This document shows, piece by piece, positions 1 through 10,190 of a DNA stretch of 64,000 nt. The stretch spans positions 33,046-97,045 of the forward strand of contig JAMXLF010000008.1 of assembly GCA_024281055.1 (NCBI GenBank), in the 5' to 3' direction. Under the pieces are notes generated by a model. That model saw only the letters and a program-made list of their open reading frames with translations. It was not told the origin of the DNA and searched no databases. This stretch comes from Geobacteraceae bacterium. GTDB lineage: Bacteria; Desulfobacterota; Desulfuromonadia; Geobacterales; Geobacteraceae. How positions within the stretch are numbered: position 1 is the stretch's first letter; each line of letters begins with the position of its first letter. A program made the translations under genes and the position numbers.

Positions 1-1248
1 GTCCTGTCCTTCCAGGATGGCCAGGTTCACCGTCGGGAAGCGTGCAACCAGGGTCCCGCAGGAATCCGGCATGTGGAGATCATTTCTTCACCTTTGAAGG
101 ATCTTTCCGGAAACGTCATTGCCGGCATCGAGACGGTCAGGGATATTACGGAACGGAAGCTCCTCGAGAACCAGCTCCGGAAGCAGATGACAGCGATTGA
201 AGCCTCCATGGACGGAATCGCCATCCTCAACGAAAAGGAAGAGTACACCTATCTCAACCTGGCCCATGCCAGGATTTACGGCTTCGACTCTCCGTCCGAG
301 ATTCTGGGCAAGACATGGCGGACTCTGTATGGTGTGGAAGAAGTGTTGCGCTTTGAGCGGGATGTCCTGCCGGCCATACGGGAATCTGGCAGCTGGCGGG
401 GGGAATCCGTCGGCAAGAAGCATGACGGGGGCTTGTTCCCCCAGGAGGTTTCCCTGTCTCTCCTCGGGGATGGCGGCTTGGTCTGTGTCGTCCGCGACAT
501 TACCGACCGGAAGAGGGCCGAGGGCGAGATTCGGAAACTCAACGAAGATCTCGGACAGCGCGCTGCGGAACTCCTTGCGGGAAACCAGGAACTGGAGGCC
601 TTCAGTTATTCTCTTTCCCACGATCTGCGTAACCATCTTACGCGCACGTACCTTTCCGCCCAAGCCTTGGAGGAAGTCTGCTCGGGAATTCTTGACGAAA
701 ATGGCCGGCAATTTGCCAAGAGTCTGCGCACCTCCATCGAGCACATGGGGGAGCTGGTAGAGGCTATGCTTGTCTTGGCACGGGCTTCGAGGAGTGAGAT
801 GCGCTGCGAAAGTGTGGATTTGGGCATACTCGCCCGGGAGATCTCTGTCGAACTGGAGCAGGGAGAGTCTGGGAGGCATGTTGAGTTTGTCATTGACACT
901 GGAGAGCCGGTCCAGGGAGACCCCGAGCTGCTGCGGGTGGCTCTCGAAAATCTCCTCGGCAATGCTTGGAAGTACACAGGAAAGCGCGCCGCGGCGCGCA
1001 TTGAATTCGCGGAACGTGATCGGGGCGGGGAGAGGGTCTTTTCCATTCATGATAACGGTGTCGGCTTTGCCAGGAAGGATGCCGAAAGGGTTTTCGAGCC
1101 TTTCGAACGGTTGCACAAGAACGGTGAGTTTCCCGGGACAGGCATCGGCCTGGCGACCGTGCAGCGCATCATCGAGCGCCATGGTGGCAGGGTGTGGTGT
1201 GAGGGAGAGACAGATCGGGGCGCGACCTTCTACTTCACCCTCAAATAG
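1..1248 (+). CDS. PAS-domain sensor histidine kinase (5' end outside window)
   Basis: The reading frame is open from base 1, so the start lies upstream; 415 residues are visible. Residues 1-50 are the end of a PAS/PAC unit (ETVRDITERK), residues 60-170 are a second PAS closed by VVRDITDRKRAE, then a short coiled coil leads to the HisKA helix with the phosphoacceptor His207 in SLSHDLRNHL. The HATPase domain follows, with an N box (ENLLGNAWKYTG), a G1 box (DNGVGF) and a G2 box (GTGIGLA). No membrane segment is seen in this part. No receiver partner is adjacent, so the target is unknown. The family autophosphorylates on His and passes phosphate to a response regulator. Confidence 0.9.
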   Translation, partial: VLSFQDGQVHRREACNQGPAGIRHVEIISSPLKDLSGNVIAGIETVRDITERKLLENQLRKQMTAIEASMDGIAILNEKEEYTYLNLAHARIYGFDSPSEILGKTWRTLYGVEEVLRFERDVLPAIRESGSWRGESVGKKHDGGLFPQEVSLSLLGDGGLVCVVRDITDRKRAEGEIRKLNEDLGQRAAELLAGNQELEAFSYSLSHDLRNHLTRTYLSAQALEEVCSGILDENGRQFAKSLRTSIEHMGELVEAMLVLARASRSEMRCESVDLGILAREISVELEQGESGRHVEFVIDTGEPVQGDPELLRVALENLLGNAWKYTGKRAAARIEFAERDRGGERVFSIHDNGVGFARKDAERVFEPFERLHKNGEFPGTGIGLATVQRIIERHGGRVWCEGETDRGATFYFTLK

Positions 1249-1315
1249 CCGGTTGCCCTGATCCCTGCAAAAATGGTATAAGAAGTATGTTCCATTTTCA
1301 CTTCGCGAGGTATGT

Positions 1316-1969
1316 TTGAAGGCTTCATTCATCCGTCGTTTCTGGATCACCTTTTCCGCCTACGTCATCGGTTTCTACGCTTCCATTCTCAACAGGTTCC
1401 GCACCAAAGGAGCAGAGAACATCCCTATCACGGGGGGGGTGCTCCTGGCTTCCAACCACATCTCGGCCTACGAGACTATTTTCCTTCCCTGGGCGGTCAT
1501 AAGAAAATTCCCCTTCCGGATGGTCTGGGCCCCGGCCAAAGAGGAGCTCTTCGTCAATCGGTTCAGCGGCTGGCTCTATGCCACGTGGGGAGCTTTCCCG
1601 GTGAAGCGTGGCCGCGACGTGCGCTCGGGTAAGATCCTCAACAATCTGCTCCAGGACCAGCGAGTGATGCTTTTCCCCGAGGGGACCAGACACAAGGACG
1701 GGGTGCTCGGCAAGGGGAACCGCGGGGTGGGAAAGATTATCTACGACACGCGGCCGGCCGTTGTCCCGACGGCCCTCATTGGACTCAACCGCTGGAAATT
1801 TCCCGGCTTCGGTCAGGAGGGCCTCGTCGTGTTCGGCCCGCCCCTAGATTTTTCCGATCTCTATGCTTGTGAAGACGTCAAGGAAACCCACCAGCTCATT
1901 GTCGAGCGGGTCATGGCGGCGATCGCCGACCTCCTGAGAAGTGAAGGTGCCTATGTCAACGAAGATTGA
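1316..1969 (+). CDS. 1-acyl-sn-glycerol-3-phosphate acyltransferase family protein (PlsC-like)
   Basis: This is a 217-residue PlsC/LPLAT-fold protein that probably transfers an acyl chain to a lysophospholipid at the inner membrane. A hydrophobic N-terminal helix (about residues 8-25) precedes the catalytic block. The block reads NHISAYE, so the usual H-x4-D is H-x4-E here. The substrate-binding FPEGTR motif is intact near residue 122. The start is TTG at 1316, five bases after GAGG; an ATG at 1312 is out of frame. The end overlaps rnhA by 17 bp, which suggests co-translation. The family call is firm; the precise acyl acceptor is not, and the Glu variant could shift activity. Confidence 0.85.
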   Translation: MKASFIRRFWITFSAYVIGFYASILNRFRTKGAENIPITGGVLLASNHISAYETIFLPWAVIRKFPFRMVWAPAKEELFVNRFSGWLYATWGAFPVKRGRDVRSGKILNNLLQDQRVMLFPEGTRHKDGVLGKGNRGVGKIIYDTRPAVVPTALIGLNRWKFPGFGQEGLVVFGPPLDFSDLYACEDVKETHQLIVERVMAAIADLLRSEGAYVNED

Positions 1970-2408
1970 TATCTTCTGCGATGGCGCCTGCAGTGGCAAC
2001 CCCGGTGTCGGCGGCTGGGGGTGCATCCTCCGCTGGAACGGGCACGAGAAGGAGCTCTCCGGTGCGGCTGGTGAGACCACCAACAACCGGATGGAGCTTA
2101 CCGCCGCCATAGAGGCACTGACCTCGCTCAAGCGCTCCTGCGACGTGGCGCTCACCACCGATTCCCAGTATCTGACCAAGGGAATGACTGAGTGGATCGC
2201 CGGCTGGCAGAGGCGGGGCTGGGTGAACAGCAAGAAGGAGCCGGTGCTGAATCGTGACCTGTGGGAACGGCTCCTGGAACTCGCGAAAGTCCACAAGGTT
2301 CAATGGGTATGGGTCAGGGGGCATAACGGCCACCCGGAGAACGAGCGCTGTGACGAGTTGGCGCGGCGGGCTATCGAGGAATATAAAAGCGTGAAAGGTG
2401 AAAAGTGA
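1953..2408 (+). CDS. rnhA: Ribonuclease HI
   Basis: RNase HI cleaves the RNA strand of RNA/DNA hybrids (Okazaki primers, R-loops) in the cytoplasm. The 151-residue length is typical. With ATG at 1953 as start, the catalytic carboxylates fall at D10 ([11 protein letters not shown]), E48 (NRMELTAA) and D70 (TTDSQYL), the same numbers as in E. coli, and the last His/Asp are in [20 protein letters not shown] at 1941 would add four residues, but AGG at 1945-1947 favours 1953. The gene starts inside the end of the plsC-like gene. Confidence 0.95.
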   Translation: MSTKIDIFCDGACSGNPGVGGWGCILRWNGHEKELSGAAGETTNNRMELTAAIEALTSLKRSCDVALTTDSQYLTKGMTEWIAGWQRRGWVNSKKEPVLNRDLWERLLELAKVHKVQWVWVRGHNGHPENERCDELARRAIEEYKSVKGEK

Positions 2409-2462
2409 AAGGTGAAAGCATTTCGGTTGGCGTTCACCATTCACCGTTCGCCATTCACCGTT
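2391..2462. repeat. Imperfect inverted repeat of GTGAA-type units
   Basis: The left arm (about 2391-2418) is a run of GTGAAAGG/GTGAAAA units covering the last codons of rnhA. The right arm (about 2432-2462) is a run of TTCACCATTCACCG units. The arms are roughly complementary over some 28 bp, so the transcript can form a long hairpin between rnhA and the HNH gene. No U-tract follows, so it is not a classic terminator. Confidence 0.6.
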
Positions 2463-2475
2463 GACGGAGTTCCAG

Positions 2476-2772
2476 TTGGATTATTTCATCAGCGAAGTTA
2501 CCGAACAGGAGCTGAAGCGGGAAAAGGAGAAGGCCCGGGAGCTCCGCAAGAGCCAGTGGTGGAAGAACCGTCTGTCAAAAGGTGTCTGTCACTATTGCGG
2601 CGGTACCTTTCCCCCCACCGATCTCACCATGGACCACATCGTCCCCCTCATCCGTGGCGGCAAGAGCAGTCGCGGCAACGTGGCGCCCGCCTGCAAGGAG
2701 TGCAATAACAAGAAGAAGCACCTGCTGCCTGTCGAGTGGGAGGAGAACCTGAAAGCGGTAAAGAGTGAGTAG
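2476..2772 (+). CDS. HNH endonuclease domain protein
   Basis: A 98-residue protein with a zinc-ribbon-like HNH fold: CHYCGG, then the catalytic DHIVPLIRGG, then N and CKECNNKK. A charged helix (ELKREKEKARELRKS) precedes it. Two TTG starts are possible. The one at 2476 has GGAG six bases upstream (2466-2469) and is preferred over 2461, which has no ribosome site. Such stand-alone HNH proteins are common in bacteria and most have no assigned substrate. It lies just downstream of rnhA, separated by the inverted repeat. Confidence 0.8.
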   Translation: MDYFISEVTEQELKREKEKARELRKSQWWKNRLSKGVCHYCGGTFPPTDLTMDHIVPLIRGGKSSRGNVAPACKECNNKKKHLLPVEWEENLKAVKSE

Positions 2773-2807
2773 GGCGCGCAGCGGCGTCTTCGGTGTAAGG
2801 AGAATAT

Positions 2808-3443
2808 GTGGGGACTGGAACAGTATATAAGGCCGTGATTTACGACTGCGACGGAGTGATGTTCGATTCCTTCGAGGCGAATCTTGCCTTTTACGACCGG
2901 ATCATGGCGGCGCTCGGCAAGCCATCACTTGACCGCAGGAACGCAGAGCATATGCAGGTCCTTCATACTTACGCCAACCGTGAGGTGCTGCGGTATTTCT
3001 TTTCCGACGAGTCGACATACAGCGCCGCTGTGTATACCGCCGGGGCCATCGACTACCGTGAGCTCGTGCCGTTCATGCGGCTGGAAGAGGGGTTCCGCGA
3101 GACTCTGGAGGTGCTCTCATCCCGGGTCGAACTTGCGGTCTGCACCAACCGCTCAACCTCCATGGATATGGTTCTCGAAACGTTCGACCTGGCGCGTTAT
3201 TTCGGCCTCGTCATGACCGCTTCCCGGGTGATCAATCCCAAGCCCCATCCCGAGCCGCTCCTCAAGGTGCTCAATCATTACCGCCTTGAGCCGGAGCAAG
3301 CCCTTTTCGTCGGTGATTCCGACGTCGATCGTCAGGCCGCCCTGGCCGCCGGCGTACCGTTCGTCGCCTATAAGGCCGATCTGCCGGCTGTTGCCCGCAT
3401 TGACCGGCACGAGGCAATCCTCGCCCTCCTCTCTCCCCGATAA
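2808..3443 (+). CDS. HAD-superfamily hydrolase (Gph/subfamily IA)
   Basis: A cytoplasmic 211-residue phosphatase of the haloacid dehalogenase superfamily. Motif I is YDCDGVMFDS with the nucleophile and acid Asp pair, motif II is CTNRS, motif III is the Lys in NPKPHPEPL, and motif IV is VGDSDVDRQAA. A helical cap domain lies between motifs I and II (about residues 20-90). The start is GTG at 2808 with AAGGAG at 2798-2803; the ATG at 2806 is in another frame. Phosphoglycolate phosphatase is the nearest named relative, but the substrate cannot be fixed from sequence. Confidence 0.85.
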   Translation: MGTGTVYKAVIYDCDGVMFDSFEANLAFYDRIMAALGKPSLDRRNAEHMQVLHTYANREVLRYFFSDESTYSAAVYTAGAIDYRELVPFMRLEEGFRETLEVLSSRVELAVCTNRSTSMDMVLETFDLARYFGLVMTASRVINPKPHPEPLLKVLNHYRLEPEQALFVGDSDVDRQAALAAGVPFVAYKADLPAVARIDRHEAILALLSPR

Positions 3444-3524
3444 CATCTCTGGTTTTTTTCGACAAAGACCCGGTCTGCGGGTTGCTTACGGCATTTGCAC
3501 GTGCATGAGTTGAGGCTGAAGCAA

Positions 3525-3560
3525 TAAAAAAAGGGACGGTAATGGCTTTCCGTCCCTTTT
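3525..3560. terminator. Bidirectional intrinsic terminator
   Basis: GGGACGG (3533-3539) pairs with CCGTCCC (3550-3556). An A-run lies on the 5' side and a T-run on the 3' side. It separates the convergent HAD and IPT/TIG genes and can serve both. Confidence 0.9.
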
Positions 3561-3586
3561 CCTCTGCATGATCTTCGAGTGCCGGC

Positions 3587-4555
3587 TTATGGTGCAGTGA
3601 TCGAGACGACTGAGCTCTCGGTCCCGTCCGGGTTGACCACTTGGACCTGGAAACTCTTGGGGGCGGTGCTGTAGGGATGTCGCCGGTAGATGAGCTTGTT
3701 GCAGGAAGAGAAAATTGCCACATCCTGGCTGATCACGTCGGCTGTGCCGACACGGATGCGCTTCACGTCCATGCGTGGCGGGGAGAGGTTCTGCTCGACG
3801 GTGCTCTCCTCCATGACCACCAGAACGGAATTCTGCTGGAAATTCTTACCATCGACGAACAAGTTGTAGTAGTTCACGTACCCCTCACCCGTGGTGATCC
3901 CCGTGATTTCGGGCCGGCCGTTGATGAGCAGGGCGAGGGTCACGGAGTAAGTGTCCTCGGGGTTACGCACCTGCACCTGGTGAAGTCCGGCGGCTACCTG
4001 AGGGACAACGAAAGAGATTGTCTCGCTGCTCGTGAACTTTGTTCTGACTGCTGCCCCGTCAAAGAGGACTTGTGACCCTGCCTTGAAATTCGAGCCGGAT
4101 ATGGTCACCTCCCGCTCCCTCGGTGCGGCACAGGCGTCGATGCTGTCCGGTGTGAGGCCTGTTGCTATCGGTTTCAATGGCTGAACGGCGAAGGAGTAAG
4201 TCCGGCTCGTGGTGCCGTCCTCCCGTCTGAGGAAGAGTGCGTAGAGACCGGGAGCGAGGTCGGGGATGGTGAAGGTGAGCTGTTTTGCCTCGATAAGCTT
4301 CGCCGGCACCTCGGTACTGCCGAGAAAAGCAGTTGTGCCTGCCGAAAAACCCGTGCCGGAGAGGATGACCGTGGTGCCCGGTTCGCCTTGGGCCGGAATG
4401 ATGCTGAGGATGCTGACGGACGGAGACTTCATGCCTTCCCCGGTGCCCGTTGACGGAGTTTTCCGGGTTCCGCCGGGTTCTTGCGGCTGAGCGTGGGCGG
4501 GGATGACCGTAGCGAGGGCAAGAACAATGACAGTGGTAATGAGGCGGTGCGACAC
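3587..4555 (-). CDS. Secreted IPT/TIG-domain protein
   Basis: A 322-residue exported protein. The start is GTG at 4555, eight bases after AGGAAGGAG, which gives a clean signal peptide (HRLITTVIVLALATVIPAHA). A frame extension to 4747 exists but lacks a signal sequence. The mature part holds two Ig-like IPT/TIG domains: SILSIIPAQGEPGTTVILSG with GTTAFLGS, and a second with REVTISGSNFKAGSQVLFDG. A third Ig-like region follows (about residues 215-322). These domains usually mediate protein or surface contacts. It has no operon partner in the same frame; lptG lies upstream on the same strand, 128 bp away. Confidence 0.75.
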   Translation of the reverse strand: MSHRLITTVIVLALATVIPAHAQPQEPGGTRKTPSTGTGEGMKSPSVSILSIIPAQGEPGTTVILSGTGFSAGTTAFLGSTEVPAKLIEAKQLTFTIPDLAPGLYALFLRREDGTTSRTYSFAVQPLKPIATGLTPDSIDACAAPREREVTISGSNFKAGSQVLFDGAAVRTKFTSSETISFVVPQVAAGLHQVQVRNPEDTYSVTLALLINGRPEITGITTGEGYVNYYNLFVDGKNFQQNSVLVVMEESTVEQNLSPPRMDVKRIRVGTADVISQDVAIFSSCNKLIYRRHPYSTAPKSFQVQVVNPDGTESSVVSITAP

Positions 4556-4683
4556 AATGCACGCTCCTTCCTGGGTGGACGGGGCAACCCGGTCCTTGTC
4601 CGTTGCGTTGCCTCTCCCTTCGCAAATTAAAGCATGGCTGTATGACTTGTCAACGGTCAAAATGGCTGCTACGGGGTGCGATG

Positions 4684-5763
4684 TCAACGGTTGACGGTCA
4701 TGGCGAGCCAAACCCCGGCAGCGGCAAAGATGAAGTTGGCGGCCCACGCCGCGATGAGCGGAGGAAGCACGCCGGTCTGGCCGTAGGAGAGGACAAAAGC
4801 GTTTGTGAAAAAATAGCTGAAGCCGATGCCGAGGCTCATTCCGATGCCGGCTGCTGTTCCGCTCGAACGCCCGCCGCGCAGGGCGAAGGGGATGCCGAGG
4901 CAGGCCATGATGAGCGAGGAGAAGGGGAGGGAGATGCGGGAGTGCATCTGTGCCACGTAACGGACGGGATTGTATCCCCCTCGTTTAAGCTTTTTGCAGT
5001 AGCGCCGCAGCTCGAAGAAGCCCATATCGTCGGAGAACTTCTCAATGACCTTGAGATCGGAAACCCGGAGGTTGATGGGAAGCGGGGTCTCTTTGGCGGT
5101 CGTCGTGCCGGTCACGCCACCCGCGGTGATGTCCCGACAGGTGACATCTTTCAGGAGGCACCCGCCGTTAACGAAAGCCGCCTGGTCGGCCTCGATCCGT
5201 TTCACCGGTTGCATGCCAGGTCCCATGAGCCAGATGGTTACCCCCCGGAGCGTTGAGGTTGGTGGGTCAAAGAGATGTGCCCGCAGGATGAGAAACGCTT
5301 CCCGGTACCAGATATTGCTCTGGCGGAAGAAGGTGCTCGGGCTCTTCTTGGCGATCTGCACTTCCTCGATATACTTCATCCGCTCGTTGCTCCGCGGGAC
5401 GATAAACTCGCCGAGCACAAAGGTAAGAAGGCTCGCTGCCAGGGCAATACCGAGGATTGGCGCCACGATTCGCGGCAGACTCATGCCGCAGCTCCGCATG
5501 GCGGTGATCTCACTACTTTTGGCGAGAAGACCGAGAGTGAGAAGTGTTGCCATGAGAACCGCCAGAGGTGTTACCTGAACGACTACTTCCGGGACTTTGC
5601 AGAGGAAATAGAGGATAATGGATCCGGGAGCGCCATGGGCAGCGGTGAAGCGCCCGATTTTTTCGAGAAAATGGATGACCAGGTAGATGGCGAGGAATGC
5701 TCCGATGCAGAGCCAGAGCATCCGCAGGTAGATGGAGGCGATGTAGCGGTTTGCGATCTTCAC
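4684..5763 (-). CDS. lptG: LPS export ABC transporter permease LptG
   Basis: A 359-residue YjgP/YjgQ-family permease: three N-terminal helices, a periplasmic beta-jellyroll domain (about residues 130-260) and three C-terminal helices. With LptF and the ATPase LptB it extracts lipopolysaccharide from the inner membrane. The start is GTG at 5763 after GAGGAG. It overlaps the lptF stop as GTGA, so the two are translationally coupled. LptG is assigned over LptF by its second position and by [14 protein letters not shown] at the start; the two paralogues could be swapped. Confidence 0.88.
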   Translation of the reverse strand: MKIANRYIASIYLRMLWLCIGAFLAIYLVIHFLEKIGRFTAAHGAPGSIILYFLCKVPEVVVQVTPLAVLMATLLTLGLLAKSSEITAMRSCGMSLPRIVAPILGIALAASLLTFVLGEFIVPRSNERMKYIEEVQIAKKSPSTFFRQSNIWYREAFLILRAHLFDPPTSTLRGVTIWLMGPGMQPVKRIEADQAAFVNGGCLLKDVTCRDITAGGVTGTTTAKETPLPINLRVSDLKVIEKFSDDMGFFELRRYCKKLKRGGYNPVRYVAQMHSRISLPFSSLIMACLGIPFALRGGRSSGTAAGIGMSLGIGFSYFFTNAFVLSYGQTGVLPPLIAAWAANFIFAAAGVWLAMTVNR

Positions 5764-6932
5764 GGCGCACTCCTCGGGCGGTCGAGTATCCTGCGTCCCC
5801 GCATGATGATGGCCGGTACGAGATCGAAGAACCAGGGCCGCTCTTCCCGTGACGCTTTCAAAAAGAGGTAGATCCCGGCAATGAAAAAGAGAATATTCGG
5901 CAACCACACCGCCGCTGCCGGGTGGACGAAGCCTCGTTCGCCGAGGATTCTCCCTGCCGAAAGAACGACATAGTAGACGAGGATGACGACAATACTCATG
6001 GTGAAGCCTGCTCCCTTGCCGGAACGTTCGTTCTGGATTCCGAGCGGTACGCCGATGAGGGCGAAGACAAAGCAGGCGAAAGGAAGGGAAAGGCGGCGGT
6101 GGAACTCCAGTTGCAGGTCGCGGAGGATCCTGACGTCGATATGGGATAAGTGCATCGTGTTGCGCAGTTCCTTGAAGGTCATGTCGAGTTCATTGGTGAA
6201 CATCATTCTGTCGGTCGGGAGCAGGTTGATGGAGAGGTCGTAGTCCCGGAACTCGAGCATGCGATATCCCTTGTTGGCCAGACTGCGGTGGATGCTGCCG
6301 TTCTTGAGTTGCAGACGGATTACCCGCGTGGCGGTATCGGCGGCGACCACGCCTTGTTCGGCGAAAATGGTGGACGGTTCGGCGGGATCCCGTTCATCAT
6401 AGATGAGAACCCCTGAGAGCGTGTGCTTTTCCGGATCGGACCGCTCGGCATAGAGAACCACTCCGGGGAAGTCGTCGTTGAAGACCCGTTCCCGGATAGT
6501 TGTTGCTGCCCGTGTCTCGATCTCCTCGTAGATGAGCTTTTTGAAAGAGGTGTTGCCCCAGGGAAGGGCGTAAACGGTAACGAAGGTAGTGGCCAGGTAG
6601 GCAAGGAGAGCGCAGCCGAGCACCGGCGGAAGGAGGCTCGTGAGACCAACGCCGCATGACTTCATCGCCGTGATCTCGCTATCTGCGGAGAGCCTGCCGA
6701 AAGCAAGGAGGAGCGCGAGCAGGAATGCCATCGGGATGGTAACGAGACCGAAGCCGGGGAGGAGGTAGCAGATGGTGCGGAAGATGTCCGTGAGAGGAAC
6801 CCCCTTGGCCACCACCAGGTCAGCGATCTTGAGAAGCCGACCCATGATGAGTACGCCTGTGAAAGTCGCCGTCCCGAGCAGGAACGGAACAGAGATCTCC
6901 TTGCAGAGATAAATGTAGAGGGTTTTCTTCAT
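5760..6932 (-). CDS. lptF: LPS export ABC transporter permease LptF
   Basis: A 390-residue YjgP/YjgQ-family permease, first gene of the lptF-lptG pair. The N-terminus [20 protein letters not shown] is typical of LptF, and [11 protein letters not shown] is the coupling-helix region. A periplasmic domain lies at about residues 130-270, followed by three C-terminal helices. The ATG at 6932 is chosen by family fit, although its ribosome site is weak; an ATG at 6950 is the alternative. It is divergent from rpsB, with 261 bp between the starts. Confidence 0.88.
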   Translation of the reverse strand: MKKTLYIYLCKEISVPFLLGTATFTGVLIMGRLLKIADLVVAKGVPLTDIFRTICYLLPGFGLVTIPMAFLLALLLAFGRLSADSEITAMKSCGVGLTSLLPPVLGCALLAYLATTFVTVYALPWGNTSFKKLIYEEIETRAATTIRERVFNDDFPGVVLYAERSDPEKHTLSGVLIYDERDPAEPSTIFAEQGVVAADTATRVIRLQLKNGSIHRSLANKGYRMLEFRDYDLSINLLPTDRMMFTNELDMTFKELRNTMHLSHIDVRILRDLQLEFHRRLSLPFACFVFALIGVPLGIQNERSGKGAGFTMSIVVILVYYVVLSAGRILGERGFVHPAAAVWLPNILFFIAGIYLFLKASREERPWFFDLVPAIIMRGRRILDRPRSAP

Positions 6933-7054
6933 AACCGATGTATCATACATGAGATAAGGAGTGGATGCAAAGACCAAAGTGCGCTCGCAGAAAGCACGGT
7001 GGGATGGAGGGCTGGTTGTTCACCGTGGAGGGGAGGAAGCCGGAAAAAATCCCC

Positions 7055-7084
7055 TTGCCAAACGGGGTTCTCTGTGTTATACAG
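7055..7084 (+). promoter_or_regulatory. Candidate sigma-70 promoter for rpsB-tsf
   Basis: TTGCCA (7055-7060) is followed after 18 bases by TATACA (7079-7084). It lies about 105 bases ahead of the rpsB start in the lptF/rpsB divergent gap. Assigned by consensus matching only. Confidence 0.35.
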
Positions 7085-7120
7085 ATTTGCTGTTCATAAT
7101 ACGCACGCCTACTGTATATT

Positions 7121-7155
7121 CCCCGGCGGTGTCCGTCGAGCGGCGGATTCCGGGG
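7121..7155 (+). promoter_or_regulatory. Hairpin in rpsB 5' leader
   Basis: CCCCGG (7121-7126) pairs with CCGGGG (7150-7155), with an inner GTCCG/CGGAT stem. It sits between the promoter region and the rpsB ribosome site. An S2-binding autoregulatory leader is known upstream of rpsB in other bacteria; whether this hairpin plays that part is inference. Confidence 0.35.
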
Positions 7156-7193
7156 ATTCAGGGAGGCGGAGGCACAACCAAAAGGAGAGAATC

Positions 7194-7967
7194 ATGTCGA
7201 ACATCACTATGAAGGAACTGCTGGAGGCTGGCGTCCACTTCGGCCACCAGACCAAGAGATGGAACCCGAAGATGAAGCCGTATATCTTTGGGGCACGCAA
7301 CGGGATTTATATCATCGATCTGCAGAAGACCGTGCGGCTTTTCAAAAATGCCTACAATTTCGTTGTGGAAACGGCCCAAGCCGGCGAGAACATGCTGTTT
7401 GTGGGGACCAAGAAGCAGGCGCAGGACTCGGTTGCTGAGGAGGCGAGTCGTTGCGGCATGTTTTATGTTAATCAGCGCTGGCTTGGCGGTATGCTCACCA
7501 ACTTTGCCACGGTCAAGCAGAGCATCGACCGGCTCAAGCGCCTCGACGCCATGTTCGCCGATGGTTCCATAGAGTTCTACACCAAGAAGGAGGCGCTCCA
7601 ACTGGAAAAAGAGCGGCGGAAGCTCGAGAAGACCTTGGGTGGGATCAAGGGGATGTCGCGGCTTCCCGGGGCGCTTTTCGTTATTGACCCGAAGAACGAG
7701 GAGATAGCCGTTGCAGAGGCGAAGAAGCTGGGAATCCCGGTGGTCGCCATCGTCGACACCAACTGCGACCCCGATCCAATCGATTACATCATTCCCGGCA
7801 ATGACGACGCGATCCGGGCGATCAGGCTTCTTACGAGCAAGATGTCCGATGCTGTTGTTGAGGGTACGCAGGCCCGGGAAACCCGGCTCCAGACCGACAA
7901 TGAAGGAGAAGAAGCCGAGGGGACAGCGGATGTCGCCGCGGAAGAGACGGCCGCTGGCGAGGCCTGA
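7194..7967 (+). CDS. rpsB: 30S ribosomal protein S2
   Basis: A 257-residue S2 protein, needed late in 30S assembly and for S1 binding. The N-terminus [20 protein letters not shown] and the block [21 protein letters not shown] are diagnostic. The last 30 residues form an acidic, Ala/Glu-rich tail ([17 protein letters not shown]) beyond the core fold, a common lineage-specific extension. ATG 7194 follows AAAGGAGAG. It is followed by tsf, the usual order. Confidence 0.98.
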   Translation: MSNITMKELLEAGVHFGHQTKRWNPKMKPYIFGARNGIYIIDLQKTVRLFKNAYNFVVETAQAGENMLFVGTKKQAQDSVAEEASRCGMFYVNQRWLGGMLTNFATVKQSIDRLKRLDAMFADGSIEFYTKKEALQLEKERRKLEKTLGGIKGMSRLPGALFVIDPKNEEIAVAEAKKLGIPVVAIVDTNCDPDPIDYIIPGNDDAIRAIRLLTSKMSDAVVEGTQARETRLQTDNEGEEAEGTADVAAEETAAGEA

Positions 7968-8080
7968 GATTGCCGATTTTCCCAACCAACGGGAGAGTTC
8001 GTCGATCCAGGTAAAGTAAGAATACATCAAGTGAACAACAATGGCCGGCCGGTAATGCCGGTCGTCATGTGGAGGATACT

Positions 8081-8731
8081 GTGAGTATTACAGCAGCGCA
8101 GGTAAATGAGCTGAGAAAAATCACCGGTGCCGGTCTTATGGACTGCAAGAAGGCGCTTACGGAGACCGGCGGCGACCAGGAGAAAGCCGTCGACTTTCTG
8201 CGGAAAAAAGGACTTGCCGCGGCATCCAAGAAAGCCGGGCGGGTTGCGACGGAGGGGCTTGTCGGTTCCTACATCCATGCCGGCGGCAAGATTGGCGTGC
8301 TCGTCGAAGTGAACTGCGAGACCGATTTCGTGGCCAAAAACGAAAACTTCCAGGCTTTTGTCAAAGACATCGCCATGCATGTAGCCGCCGCTGCTCCCCA
8401 GTATGTGCGTCGCGAAGAAGTTCCGGCCGATGCGCTCGAACGGGAGAAGGAAATCTATCGGTCCAAAGCCCGCGAAACCGGCAAGCCGGAAAACATCATC
8501 GAAAAGATCATCGAGGGGCAGATCAACAAGTTCTATGCCGCTATCTGCCTTCTTGAGCAGTCTTATGTCAAGGACCCGGACAAGACTATCCAGACATACC
8601 TCAACGAGACCATCGCGGCTATCGGTGAAAATATTTCCATACGCCGCTTTGCCAGGTTCGCTCTTGGCGAGGGATTGGCCAAGAAAGAAACCGATTTCGC
8701 CGCTGAGGTTGCGGCGGCGGCCGGCGTCTGA
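8081..8731 (+). CDS. tsf: Translation elongation factor Ts
   Basis: A 216-residue EF-Ts, which exchanges GDP for GTP on EF-Tu. It has the N-terminal UBA-like domain ([16 protein letters not shown]), the TDFVAKN contact motif and a single core dimerisation module, so it is the short form. The start is GTG at 8081, directly after GGAGGATACT; the GTG at 8069 would overlap that ribosome site. A strong terminator follows. Confidence 0.97.
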   Translation: MSITAAQVNELRKITGAGLMDCKKALTETGGDQEKAVDFLRKKGLAAASKKAGRVATEGLVGSYIHAGGKIGVLVEVNCETDFVAKNENFQAFVKDIAMHVAAAAPQYVRREEVPADALEREKEIYRSKARETGKPENIIEKIIEGQINKFYAAICLLEQSYVKDPDKTIQTYLNETIAAIGENISIRRFARFALGEGLAKKETDFAAEVAAAAGV

Positions 8732-8743
8732 CGGTGCGACAAG

Positions 8744-8770
8744 CCGGCCATGAAAATGGCCGGTTTTTTT
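8744..8770 (+). terminator. Intrinsic terminator after tsf
   Basis: CCGGCCAT (8744-8751), loop GAAA, ATGGCCGG (8756-8763), then seven T. It separates rpsB-tsf from pyrH. Confidence 0.93.
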
Positions 8771-8804
8771 GTGTCCTGTTCACGCTGAGTATGTGGTAAA
8801 TTAA

Positions 8805-9551
<747 letters not shown>

Positions 9552-9552
9552 C

Positions 9553-10110
9553 ATGACCAAGGAAGTCATCAAACATATGAGCGCCCATATGGACAAGACC
9601 ATCGACGCGCTCCGCAAGGAATACCAGAAGATCCGTACCGGCAGGGCATCGACCTCTTTGCTCGACGACATAAAGATCGATTATTACGGAACTCCTACAC
9701 CCCTCAGCCAGGCGGCGACCTTGGCGATTCCCGAACCCCGCACCATAACCCTTCAACCATGGGAAGGGAAGTTGATCCCCGTTATCGAAAAAGCGATACT
9801 CAATGCCAATCTCGGTCTTACCCCTGCCAATGACGGCAAGGTCATCCGTCTTAACCTCCCGCCGCTGACCGAGGAGCGTCGCAAGGAGATTGTGAAGCAG
9901 CTGAAAAAGATGGCCGAAGATGCCAAGGTCGCGGTCAGGAATATCCGCCGTGATGCCATCGATGAGCTGAAGAAGCTGGAGAAAGAGAAAAAGATCTCCG
10001 AAGACGACCAGAAAAGGGCGGAAAAAGAAGTGCAGGACGTGACCAACAGTCACGTTGCCAAGATCGACGACGTTCTTTCCCACAAGGAGAAAGAAGTGCT
10101 GGAAGTTTAA
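9553..10110 (+). CDS. frr: Ribosome recycling factor
   Basis: A 185-residue RRF, which with EF-G splits post-termination ribosomes. It has the long three-helix bundle and the conserved [24 protein letters not shown] and [14 protein letters not shown] blocks. The ribosome site AAAGGAG overlaps the end of pyrH. The gene is followed by a terminator-like hairpin ahead of uppS. Confidence 0.97.
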   Translation: MTKEVIKHMSAHMDKTIDALRKEYQKIRTGRASTSLLDDIKIDYYGTPTPLSQAATLAIPEPRTITLQPWEGKLIPVIEKAILNANLGLTPANDGKVIRLNLPPLTEERRKEIVKQLKKMAEDAKVAVRNIRRDAIDELKKLEKEKKISEDDQKRAEKEVQDVTNSHVAKIDDVLSHKEKEVLEV

Positions 10111-10154
10111 CCGGGGTACGGCGCACCGTATCTCCGTATGCTGTCATTTTTTCC

Positions 10155-10183
10155 TTGCACAGCCGTACAAAGTGTGCTTCAAT
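10155..10183 (+). promoter_or_regulatory. Candidate promoter ahead of uppS
   Basis: TTGCAC (10155-10160), 17 bases, TTCAAT (10178-10183). A transcript from here would start at or just before the hairpin at 10191-10207. Consensus match only. Confidence 0.3.
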
Positions 10184-10190
10184 CCCCCCA

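Noticed and set aside
88..1350. A 420-codon minus-strand frame over the histidine kinase
   Set aside because: Antisense shadow; the plus-strand kinase has all expected motifs.
4556..4747. N-terminal extension of the IPT/TIG protein
   Set aside because: It has no ribosome site and would bury a clear signal peptide; GTG 4555 fits better.
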